This document shows positions 9,701 to 18,372 of a DNA stretch of 64,000 nt, piece by piece. The translations under genes and the position numbers were made by a program. The notes below the pieces were generated by a model. The model searched no databases. It was not told the origin of the DNA and worked only from the letters and a program-made list of their open reading frames with translations. How positions within the stretch are numbered: the first letter of the stretch is position 1; every line of letters begins with the position of its first letter. The DNA is from Lepas anatifera (lineage: Eukaryota > Arthropoda > Thecostraca > Lepadidae). The DNA lies in contig JAOTON010001597.1 of NCBI GenBank assembly GCA_034440635.1, positions 1,488,001-1,552,000 on the forward strand. Reading direction: 5' to 3'.

Positions 9701-12700
9701 ATGGAATAGGGAGGAGAGGCTGACCTGCTGGGATGGGATAGGGGAGGAGAGGCTGACTTGCTGGGCTGGGACAGGGGAGGAGAGGCTGACTTGCGGGGTG
9801 GGACAGGGGAGGACAGGCTGACCTGCTGGGGTGGGACAGGAAAGGATAGGCTGACCTGCTGGGATGAGACAGGGGAGGACAGGCTGACCTGCTGGGCCGG
9901 GACAGGGGAGGAGAGGCTGACCTGCGAGGTGGGACAGGGGAGGAGAGGCTGAACTGCTGGGGTGGGATAGGGGAGGAGAGGCTGACCTGCTGAGACAAAT
10001 GCGAAAGGGAGAGAGGCTGACCTGCTGGGCCGGGACAGGGGAGGAGAGGCTGACCTGCTGGGCTGGGACAGGGGAGGAGAGTCTGACCTGCTGGGCTGGG
10101 ACAGGGGAGGAGAGGCTGACCTGCTGGGGTGGGACAAAGGAGGAGAGGCAGACTTGCGGGGTGGGACAGGGGAGGAGAGGCTGACCTGCTGGGCCGGGAC
10201 AGGGGAGGAGAGGCTGACCTGATGGGCTGGGACAGGGGAGGGAGGCTGACCTGCTGGGCTGGTACAGGGGAGGACAGGCTGACCTGCTGGGCTGGGACAG
10301 GGGAGGAGAGGCTGACCTGCTGGGCCGGGACAGGGGAGGGAGGCTGACCTGCTGGGGTGGGACAAAGGAGGAGAGGCAGACTTGCAGGGGTGGGACAGGG
10401 AGGAGAGGCTGACCTGCCGGGCCGGGACAGGGAGGAGAGGCTGACCTGCTGGGCTGGGACAGGGGAGGAGAGGCTGACCTGCTGGGCTGGTACAGGGGAG
10501 GAGAGGCTGACCTGCTGGGCTGGGACAGGGGAGGAGAGGCTGACCTGCTGGGCCGGGACAGGGGAGGAGAGGCTGACCTGCTGGGATGGGACAGGGGAGG
10601 AGAGGCTGACCTGCTGGGATGGGACAGGGGAGGAGAGGCTGACCTGCTGGCGGCGGGCGGCGTTGCGTTCCTGTTGCTGCTTGTCCAGCTGGGCCTGGAA
10701 CAGCCGCGCTCGCAGAATCTCCAGAGCTCGCTCCTTGTTGCGGTGTTGACTGCGCTCCCGTTGACACTCCACCGCCAGCCCTGCCGGCAGCAACACAGAC
10801 ACTCACACCAGCCGCAACATAGACACACACACACACCAGCCGCAACACAGACACTCACCCCTGCCGCAACACAGACACTCACCCCAACCGCAACACAGAC
10901 ACTCACCCCTGCCGCAACACAGACACTCACACCAACCGCAACACAGACACTCACCCCTGCCGCAACACAGATACTCACACCAGCCGCAATACAGACACAC
11001 ACACCAGCCGCAACACACTCACCCCTGCCGCAACACAGACACACACACCAGTCGCAACACACACACCTCTGCCGCAACACAGACACTCACCCCTGCCGCA
11101 ACACAGACACTCACCCCTGCTGCAACACTGACACTCAAACCAGCCGCAACACAGACACTCACCCCTGCCGCAACACAGACACTCACCCCTGCCGCAACAC
11201 AGACACTCACCCGCCGCAACACAGACACTCACCCCTGCCGCAACACAGACACTCACCTTGCCCACTATAAACCCGCACCACCGGAACGACTACCGAAAAA
11301 CTCACCCCTGCCGCAGCACAGACACTCACCCATGCCGCAACCCAGACACTCACCCCTACCGCAGCATTGACAGCAACGGAACAGACTCTTCCCCTGCCGA
11401 CCGTACCATAGTTCAGACATTGCAGAGAGCAGACAGGTGCAACTTCACCACATATACACACCTGTCAACCACGTGTATAAACAAAAGCACAGGAAATTCT
11501 GCCACTCAACTTTGCATGGAGAGTAGGTACACAACCTTCATGGCAGCTAGAAACACGCTCACGAGGTCTGCGAACATAGATATGAACTCCATAAGTGCTT
11601 GAAGACCCTCAGGTTTAGGTACGTGCGCAACGACATTGCTCGATATGAAAAATGGATGAACATTCTACAGGAAGAGATCCGGAGCGTGCACAGAGACGTT
11701 CTCCCTCACCTGCGCTGCCTCCCCCCCTCCCCGTATTGAAACACCCGGTCGATGGGTTTTGCCTCAGCACACCTGCCTCATTACATCGCAGATCAAAACA
11801 AATAGGTTACAATGTCATTCGGCATGCCATATTTCGGCGATATTTCCACCAATAAGTGGTATGAATACTGATTAAGGCCGTTACAGTTTGGTTTGTTTGA
11901 ACCCTGAGGGATCTCATATCTCAACTGGTGACCGGACATACACCCGTGACTGGTGGGCACATATACAACCACCAGTCAGCGAGTGCACATTTAGACAGAC
12001 GGACACTTACCGGTGACCAGCTGGAAGGATAGATGCCCCCGCTGGCGACCGGCTGGAGGGACCGACACTCACCGGTGGGCAGGTGGAAGGATAGATGCAC
12101 CCGCTGGTGACCGGCTGGAGGGACCGACACTCACCGGTGGGCAGCTGGAAGGATAGATGCACCCCTGGCGACCGGCTGGAGGGACCGACACTCACCGGTG
12201 GGCAGGTGGACCACGCGGACGGCGCTGTCGGTGGTGTTGACGTGCTGTCCGCCGGCGCCGGACGCTCTCTTGGTCTCCAGCCTGAGGTCGGCCGCCGGCA
12301 GCGCCACCTGCACCGGCTCCGGCAGCGCCAGCACCGCCACCGCCGCCGTGCTGGTGTGCAGTCGGCCCGACTTCTCGGTGCGCGGCACCCGCTGCACCCG
12401 GTGCACGCCGGCCTCGTGCCGCAGCCGGCCGTACACCCCGCTGCCGTGCACCGTCATCGCGGCGTACCGCACTCCGCCCAGGTCCGTGGTATCGCAGGAC
12501 GCCAGCTCCGGCCGCCAGCCGCGCCCCGCCACGTACTGCAGGTACTGCCGGACAGGGGACACTGCATACTGCTGCAGGTACTGCCGGACAGGGGGACGCT
12601 ACCGACTACTGCAGGTACTGCCGGACAGCGGGACGCTGTCGGCTACTGCAGGTACTGCCGGACAGGGGGACGCTGTCGGCTACTGCAGGTACTGCCGGAC

Positions 12701-15700
12701 AGGGGGACGCTACCGACTGCTGCAGGTACTGCCGGACAGGGGGACGCTGCATACTACTGCAGGTACTGCCGGACAGGGGGACGCTACCGACTACTGCAGG
12801 TACTGCCGGACAGGGGGACGCTGCATACTACTGCAGGTACTGCCGGACAGGGGGACGCTACCGACTGCTGCAGGTACTGCCGGACAGGAGGACGCTGCAT
12901 ACTACTGCAGGTACTGCCGGACAGGGGGACGCTACCGACTACTGCAGGTACTGCCGGACAGGGGGACGCTACCGACTACTGCAGGTACTGCCGGACAGGG
13001 GGACGCTGCATACTACTGCAGGTACTGCCGGACAGGGGGACGCTACCGACTGCAGCAGGTACTGCCGGACAGGGGACGCTGCATACTACTGCAGGTACTG
13101 CCGGACAGGGGACGCTGTTGGCTACTGCAGGTACTGCCGGACAGGGGACGCTGCATACTACTGCAGGTACGGCCGGACAGGGGACGCTCATACTACTGCA
13201 GGTACTGCCGGACAGGGGGACGCTGCATACTACTGCAGGTACTGCCGGACAGGGGACGCTGTCGGCTACTGCAGGTACTGCCGGACAGGGGACGCTGTCG
13301 GCTACTGCAGGTACTGCCGGACAGGGGACGCTGCATACTACTGCAGGTACTGCCGGACAGGGGGACGCTGCATACTACTGCAGGTACTGCCGGACAGGGG
13401 AACGCTGCATACTACTGCAGGTACTGCCGGACAGGGGACGCTGTCGGCTACTGCAGGTACTGCCGGACAGGGGGACGCTGCATACTCCTGCAGGTACTGC
13501 CGGACAGGGGGACGCTACCGACTGCTGCAGGTACTACATACTACTGCAGGTACTGCCGGACAGGGGACGCTGCATACTACTGCAGGTACTGCCGGACAGG
13601 GGGACGCTGCATACTACTGCAGGTACTGCCGGACAGGGGGACGCTACCGACTGCTGCAGGTACTGCCGGACAGGGGGACGCTACCGACTGCTGCAGGTAC
13701 TGCCGGACAGGGGGACGCTACCGACTTCTGCAGGTACTGCCGGACAGGGGGACGCTACCGACTGCTGCAGGTACTGCCGGACAGGGGGACGCTGCATACT
13801 ACTGCAGGTACTGCCGGACAGGGGACGCTGCATACTACTGCAGGTACTGCCGGACAGGGGGACGCTGCATACTACTGCAGGTACTGCCGGACAGGGGACG
13901 CTGCATACTACTGCAGGTACTGCCGGACAGGGGACGCTGTCGGCTACTGCAGGTACTGCCGGACAGGGGGACGCTACCGACTGCTGCAGGTACTGCCGGA
14001 CAGGGGGACGCTACCGACTTCTGCAGGTACTGCCGGACAGGGGGACGCTACCGACTGCTGCAGGTACTGCCAGACAGGGGGACGCTACCGACTGCTGCAG
14101 GTACTGCCGGACAGGGGGACGCTACCGACTACTGCAGGTACTGCCGGACAGGGGGACGCTACCGACTACTGCCGGTACTGCCGGACAGGGGACGCTGCAT
14201 ACTACTGCAGGTACTGGAGACTACTGCAGGTACTGGAGACTACTGCAGGTACTGCATACTACTGCAGGTACTGGAGACTACTGCAGGTACTGCATACTAC
14301 TGCAGGTACTGGAGACTACTGCAGGTACTGGAGACTACTGCAGGTACTGGAGACTACTGCAGGTACTGGAGACTACTGCAGGTACTGGAGACTGCAGTAG
14401 GTATGACGGGCAACCGCCGAGAGCGCTTAGTTTAACCTTAGAAAACACTTGTTTCTTCTCAAACGGTGATTGTGAGGACAAACAAAATAATGTATGACAA
14501 TAAAAAAGTCTTGCCTCATCGTACATCAGAATAGAACTCGTGCCTCATTTCCAATGCTCCAAAAATGTAGCATTTCCCTAAATATTTGGTCCAGCTTCCA
14601 AGCCTCACTTTCCCCTTGCACTTCTGTTTCGTACGTAATTGGCCGGGAATTTTGGCAGTGAAAGCAAGTCAGAGGGATACAACAGCAATAAACCGTTGGG
14701 AAAACCCCATAAAGCCCCCAAACACCAGGCATACAACAGGGCAGTTTCCGGCCGGGTATGGTTGGTCAGTGGTCAGCGGTGAGGAGAATTACCATGTCCA
14801 GCAGTTCGGAGGTGAAGAGCATGGCCTCCTGGCCTCCCACGCCGGCCGTGATCTCCATCATGGCCGAGCAGGCGTCCTCCGGGGGCGGGGCCGCCAGCCG
14901 ATCCTCCAGCGCCGCCTGTCGGCGACACAGCACACTTGAAGTACGGCAGCGCAACACGGATGTTACACGTGAAATACCACCTCCTCTCACCTTGCAAACA
15001 CAAATAACAATTCATCTTTGAGGTTAACTGGAATGGACGTTAATTACCGAAGGTCTACTCAACCAGCATCCGTTTGAAGTGGACTGCTTATTGCACAACA
15101 CACGGTTTTCTAACGGCTTAAATGTTAAGCAGTTTGAGAAAAAGGGATACTGAAAATGTTATAAATAAGCTAGGGTTACCAATCAGCCAAAATTAGGCAC
15201 ACCAATAACGACAATCGACAACCACCCACTTAGAAAACAGCACCAAACAAAAAAATTCGATACTCGTTATCGACAAAAGCTATCGAGGCGATCCCCCGTA
15301 CTCACCGTCAGCTGTGCGAACGCCTGCTCCCCCTCCAGGGCCATCTGCCCACAAACAGGGTCAACAGGGAGGGACGCTCACCGTCAGCTGCTGGGTGCGC
15401 TGTGCGAGCGTCTGCTCCCCCTCCAGGGCCATCTGCCCACAAACAGGGTCGACAGGGAGGGACGCTCACCGTCAGCTGCTGGGTGCGCTGTGCGAGCGTC
15501 TGCTCCCCCTCCAGGGCCATCTGCCCACAAACAGGGTCAACAGGGAGGGACGCTCACCGTCAGCTGCTGGGTGCGCTGTGCGAGCGTCTGCTCCTCCTCC
15601 AGGGCCATCTGCCCACAAACAGGGTCAACAGGGAGGGACGCTCACCGTCCGCTGCTGGGTGCGCTGTGCGAGCGTCTGCTCCTCCTCCAGGGCCATCTGC

Positions 15701-17754
15701 CCACAAACGGGGTCAACAGGGAAAGACGCTCACCGTCAGCTGCTGGGTGCGCTGTGCGAGCGTCTGCTCCCCCTCCAGGGCCATCTGCCCACAAACAGGG
15801 TCAACAGGGAGGGACGCTCACCGTCAGCTGCTGGGTGCGCTGTGCGAGCGTCTGCTCCTCCTCCAGGGCCATCTGCCCACAAACAGGGTCAACAGGGAGG
15901 GACGCTCACCGTCAGCTGCTGGGTGCGCTGTGCGAGCGTCTGCTCCTCCTCCAGGGCCATCTGCCCACAAACGGGGTCAACAGGGAAAGACGCTCACCGT
16001 CAGCTGCTGGGTGCGCTGTGCGAGTGTCTGCTCCCCCTCCAGGGCCATCTGCCCACAAACAGGGTCGACAGGGAGGGACGCTCACCGTCAGCTGCTGGGT
16101 GCGCTGTGCGAGCGTCTGCTCCCCCTCCAGGGCCATCTGCCCACAAACAGGGTCAACAGGGAGGGACGCTCACCGTCAGCTGCTGGGTGCGCTGTGCGAG
16201 CGTCTGCTCCCCTCCAGGGCCATCTGCCCACAAACAGGGTCAACAGGGAGGGACGCTCACCGTCAGCTGCTGGGTGCGCTGTGCGAGCGTCTGCTCCTCC
16301 TCCAGGGCCATCTGCCCACAAACAGGGTCGACAGGGAGAGACGCTCACCGTCAGCTGCTGGGTGCGCTGTGCGAGCGTCTGCTCCTCCTCCAGGGCCATC
16401 TGCCGCAGCTCAGGCTCGGCCTGCAGCTGCTGCAGCTGCTGGCGCTCCTCGTCAGCTGCCTCCAGCCGGTCCAGCACTTTCACTGCAGCAGACACCGGCA
16501 CAGTCAGCCCCAGCAGGCAGCACGCTGCAACTCTAAAGCCAAAATACCACCGGCCTCCACCACGGAGGCAGAGAACGTGCCAGGTGGCATGCACCACCTC
16601 CAAAAAAGGACATTATGTTGTCTAGCACACATGTGTAACACATAGCAGCACTGCAATGAACGCTTTCCAATCCTGCTTGCAGAACAGTGAAGATTGGACG
16701 TTCATACCACTGCTGAAGGCGGCTGACCTATTTCGGAGAGTTCACTGATGCGTCGGCCGTGGTCGCCCTGTGCTGCCGTGTCGCGCTGCCGCCCCTGCAG
16801 TTCCTCCAGCTCAGCACGCGCGCGTCCCGCCAGCGTTAACAGGCCGGACAGGTCGCCGCCTAACGAGCCGGCGCAGCGGGTGGTCGGGACGGGCGAGTGG
16901 GGCCTCCGGAGCTGCCCGGCGGCACAGGCGGGGTTAATGGAGGAGGACCCAGTGTACAAAGGCAGTCATCAGGGAGGGGCGCAAACAAATAGGGTCAACA
17001 TGGAGGGGCGCAAACAAATAGGGTCAACATGGAGGGGCGCACACAAACAGGGTCAACAGAGAGGCATGCACACAAACAGGGTCAACAGGGAGGGATGCAC
17101 ACATACAGGGTCAATAGGGAGGGATGCACACATACCGGGTCAATAGGGAGGGATGCACACATACAGGGTCAATAGGGAGGGATGCACACATACAGGGTCA
17201 ATAGGGAGAGACCCAGTGCACACAGGAAGGGTCAACAGGGAGGGAGGCACACATACAGGGTCAATAGGGAGGGATGCACACATACAGGGTCAATAGGGAG
17301 GGACACACACACAAACAGGGTCAATAGGGAGGGACCCAGTGCACACAGTACTACGTTAAGCCAATGAAGCCCATCCATGGTCTGTCAATTCAAGGCCGCT
17401 TCGTGACAACTCACAGTTTCTTCACACAAATAATTACTTTTGTGATAAACATACCTTACTGGGTCTGTTTGCACACATCATATGTGCGTGACCGAAGTAA
17501 AGATTAAGAAGTACATGAGTACCAATACTCGACGGGCTGTTTCTGAAGTCCACTGCTGCTATAATATAACGTGTATCAGTGGCACTAGAAATGGCAGGAA
17601 TGAGCCAGAAGGGCGCCAAAAAGTTAACTTGTCTCACCATTGATTTTAAATGACGTACAACACTCTTGCTTGAGACAATTGACATGCCTCTTGGATATAA
17701 TCGGCAAAGCGAGAGAAAACAACACCTTCCACGTCGAGACCACATTCTCAGCAT
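3495..17754 (-). CDS. MTRF1L: Mitochondrial peptide chain release factor 1, MTRF1L (mtRF1a) type, seven exons
   Basis: A class I release factor that should read UAA/UAG in the mitoribosomal A site and hydrolyse peptidyl-tRNA. The joined exons give 417 residues with matching phases (0,1,0,0,1,0) and GT-AG borders throughout. Residues 1-39 are Arg-rich without acidic residues, as in a mitochondrial presequence. Residues about 40-145 are helical and coiled-coil, rich in Glu/Gln. [14 protein letters not shown] follows at about 169-182. The stop-reading tripeptide PRT is at 240-242, and GGQ at 284-286 lies within [32 protein letters not shown] and [16 protein letters not shown] mark the C-terminal domain. 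The uninterrupted PxT favours mtRF1a over vertebrate MTRF1, which has an insertion there. The length is close to that of the family. No frameshift or stop is seen, so the gene looks functional. About 83 percent of the intron sequence is minisatellite. Exon 1 is the least certain part. Confidence 0.9.
3705..5962 (-). repeat. 17/34-bp minisatellite made of copies of the exon 7 acceptor
   Basis: The basic unit is 17 bp (plus strand CACTGCGGGACACGGCA), often as a 34-bp dimer with GGAACAGGAGATA. In transcript sense each monomer ends in a GCAG like the true acceptor, TGCCGTGTCGTGCAG, which is the exon-proximal copy. There are about 130 monomers over 2.26 kb. All long frames here (up to 990 codons) are artefacts. 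Confidence 0.95.
5963..6189. other. Unique spacer inside intron 6
   Basis: About 227 bp of AT-richer, non-repetitive sequence separates the acceptor-derived and donor-derived arrays. It may be what remains of the original intron interior. No branch-point claim can be made. Confidence 0.6.
6190..10643 (-). repeat. 33-bp minisatellite made of copies of the exon 6 donor
   Basis: About 135 copies of a 33-bp unit (plus strand GGCTGACCTGCTGGGCTGGG then ACAGGGGAGGAGA) run flush into exon 6. In transcript sense each unit is a pyrimidine-rich stretch followed by CCAGCAG|GTCAGCC, the exact last 7 nt of exon 6 and first 7 nt of intron 6. A marker variant (AGACAAATGCGAAAG) at 7416, 8374, 9036 and 9993 shows higher-order blocks of about 957 and 662 bp. 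Confidence 0.95.
10644..10780 (-). CDS. MTRF1L: MTRF1L exon 6
   Basis: Encodes [18 protein letters not shown] and [20 protein letters not shown], the conserved segment after the GGQ domain. It enters in phase 1, so its first two bases complete the Gly of LPTG, and it leaves in phase 0. The acceptor is CTGCCGGCAG|GG and the donor is CAGCAG|GTCAGC. Arrays flank both sides. Confidence 0.97.
10784..11370 (-). repeat. 24-bp minisatellite at the exon 6 acceptor
   Basis: About 23 copies of a 24-bp unit (transcript sense GGTGAGTGTCTGTGTTGCGG then CAGG). The unit resembles the sequence just before exon 6 (GTGTCTGTGTTGCTGCCGGC, then AG) and also contains GGTGAGTGTC, identical to the start of the same intron at the exon 5 donor. 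It decays into imperfect copies at 11270-11370. Confidence 0.9.
11371..11920. other. Unique interior of intron 5
   Basis: No repeat and no domain-bearing frame. Weakly related copies of the exon 5 donor unit may begin at about 11930. Confidence 0.5.
12004..12195 (-). repeat. 62-63-bp tandem copies of the exon 5 donor
   Basis: Three extra copies of the junction CCACCG|GTGAGTGTCGGTCC at about 12130, 12067 and 12004, each carrying up to 15 nt of exon 5 (TCCACCTGCCCACCG). The 12004 copy has GTAAGT in place of GTGAGT. Confidence 0.85.
12196..12544 (-). CDS. MTRF1L: MTRF1L exon 5, stop-codon-reading and GGQ domains
   Basis: 116 codons plus one base. It holds [16 protein letters not shown], where PRT is the PxT tripeptide that reads the stop codon, and [20 protein letters not shown] with the catalytic GGQ. 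It begins [10 protein letters not shown], which follows the DM end of exon 4 at the expected spacing. Both borders are embedded in tandem arrays: the first 9-11 nt recur in the intron 4 array and the last 15 nt recur in the intron 5 donor array. Confidence 0.97.
12545..14400 (-). repeat. 36/37-bp minisatellite made of copies of the exon 5 acceptor
   Basis: About 46 units, each containing CTGTCCGGCAG|TACCTGCAG, which is the acceptor plus the first nine bases of exon 5. Variable parts are GTCGGTAGC, GTATGCAGC and AGCCGACAGC. From about 14205 to 14395 the array switches to a 19-bp unit (plus TACTGCAGGTACTGGAGAC). Plus-strand frames of up to 800 codons here are artefacts. Confidence 0.95.
14793..14915 (-). 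CDS. MTRF1L: MTRF1L exon 4, PCRF domain motif
   Basis: Forty-one codons in phase 0. It encodes [19 protein letters not shown], the highly conserved AGxGGxEA segment of mitochondrial and bacterial RF1. The acceptor is GCCGACAG at 14916 onward and the donor is GACATG|GTAATT. Neither border carries a tandem array. Confidence 0.95.
15020..15298. other. Unique interior of intron 3
   Basis: AT-rich unique sequence between exon 4 and the 88-bp array, with no gene or repeat seen. Confidence 0.5.
15299..16348 (-). repeat. 88-bp tandem copies of the exon 3 3' end and donor
   Basis: Eleven full copies and one degenerate copy of an 88-bp unit. Each holds the last 51 nt of exon 3 (17 codons, [17 protein letters not shown]), its GTGAGC donor and 37 nt of intron ending GTTTGTGGGCAG just before ATGGCC. 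Donor copies start near 15300, 15376, 15464, 15552, 15640, 15728, 15816, 15904, 15992, 16080, 16168 and 16255, with the authentic one at 16348. Two subtypes differ at one codon (GAG or GGG). Confidence 0.95.
16349..16482 (-). CDS. MTRF1L: MTRF1L exon 3, coiled-coil domain
   Basis: The acceptor is GTGTCTGCTGCAG and the donor is CTGACG|GTGAGC (exon end 16349). It encodes a charged helix ([20 protein letters not shown], then [12 protein letters not shown]) matching domain 1 of RF1. The last 51 nt and the donor are copied in tandem downstream in intron 3. Confidence 0.9.
16728..16911 (-). CDS. MTRF1L: MTRF1L exon 2, N-terminal helical region
   Basis: The acceptor is CCGGGCAG at 16912 onward and the donor is ATAG|GTCAGC at 16728/16727. 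It encodes 61 residues plus one base. The second half ([16 protein letters not shown]) is amphipathic and coiled-coil-like, as expected for release-factor domain 1. Ends in phase 1. The frame is open past the donor, so the donor was placed by phase agreement with exon 3. Confidence 0.75.
16967..17345 (-). repeat. 29-bp minisatellite in intron 1
   Basis: About 13 copies of a 29-bp unit (plus strand CAATAGGGAGGGATGCACAC then ATACAGGGT), ending about 55 bp from the exon 2 acceptor. Its core (transcript sense CCCTCCCTGTTGACCCTGTT) is the same as the intronic part of the 88-bp unit of intron 3. Confidence 0.9.
17638..17754 (-). CDS. MTRF1L: MTRF1L exon 1, predicted mitochondrial presequence
   Basis: Thirty-nine codons beginning [14 protein letters not shown] and ending VVRHLKSM, with six Arg, two Lys and no Asp or Glu. 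A GTGAGA donor follows directly (17637-17632). The phase (0) matches the acceptor of exon 2. The exon was chosen by presequence character, phase and donor quality. There is no conserved domain in it, so another upstream exon remains possible. Confidence 0.6.
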
Positions 17755-18370
17755 GCTTGTAAACTGAGGTTAAGTTGTTGACAAAACTAGTTACACCAGC
17801 AGGCACTGAAATAAAAACATGATCAAGTTAGATATGGTGAATGCAAGGTGCTGTTCCAGCATTTTCTGCCTTTCATCTCAAATCCTCAGTTTGTGGGACA
17901 TGGGTCTAGAGCTCTAGTTCTACAGTCCTCCATTGATAGAGACTTGACTCGTTGTGAGAATGGGGAATGTGTGGCATTTTAATATCCAATTTAAGGGTTT
18001 CCCACACACTGTGAAATTATTGTGGATTGGAAATATAAACTTTTTTTAGAGACATTTTTTCAACAAACAAAAAACACGCGCATGTCCATATACAGATACA
18101 TATGCGCACCACCATCCCGTTGAGGAGCCATCATAATATGCAATCGACAAACAGATACAGACCTAATTTACATATAATTTCTCCGACAGGACCAGTCTTC
18201 ACGCGCTCAAGGTTAACATCTAATGTCGACATGACGACATCCAATGACACACGATGACACCCAACGCGAGGATCACCTAGATGACGATGTCATCGTAAAT
18301 ATACGGGCTGGGAAGCACGTGAAGTGAAGCAGGGAAGGTTCATTGCCTCCTACCAACGCGAGCAGAAGGA
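17755..18370. other. Region upstream of the release-factor gene
   Basis: This should hold the promoter of the minus-strand gene. I see no unambiguous TATA box or initiator and no other gene. Confidence 0.35.
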
Positions 18371-18372
18371 CA

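Noticed and set aside
6128..11086. Three minus-strand frames of 1,542-1,652 codons, Pro/Ser/Leu-rich, resembling a structural repeat protein
   Set aside because: All three frames of the same strand are open because the 33-bp unit is divisible by three and lacks stops. The only conserved protein sequence within is exon 6.
12196..12544. Assignment to vertebrate-type MTRF1 rather than MTRF1L
   Set aside because: The PRT tripeptide has no insertion and the GGQ domain spacing is that of canonical RF1/mtRF1a.
12095..14497. Plus-strand frames of 745-800 codons
   Set aside because: Repeat artefacts of the 36/37-bp array. They run antisense to exon 5 of the release factor.
3705..16348. CRISPR-like arrays (regular direct repeats)
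   Set aside because: There are no unique spacers, the units are contiguous, and the context is a eukaryotic intron.
15314..16645. Plus-strand frames of 348-443 codons
   Set aside because: Antisense translations of the 88-bp array copied from exon 3.
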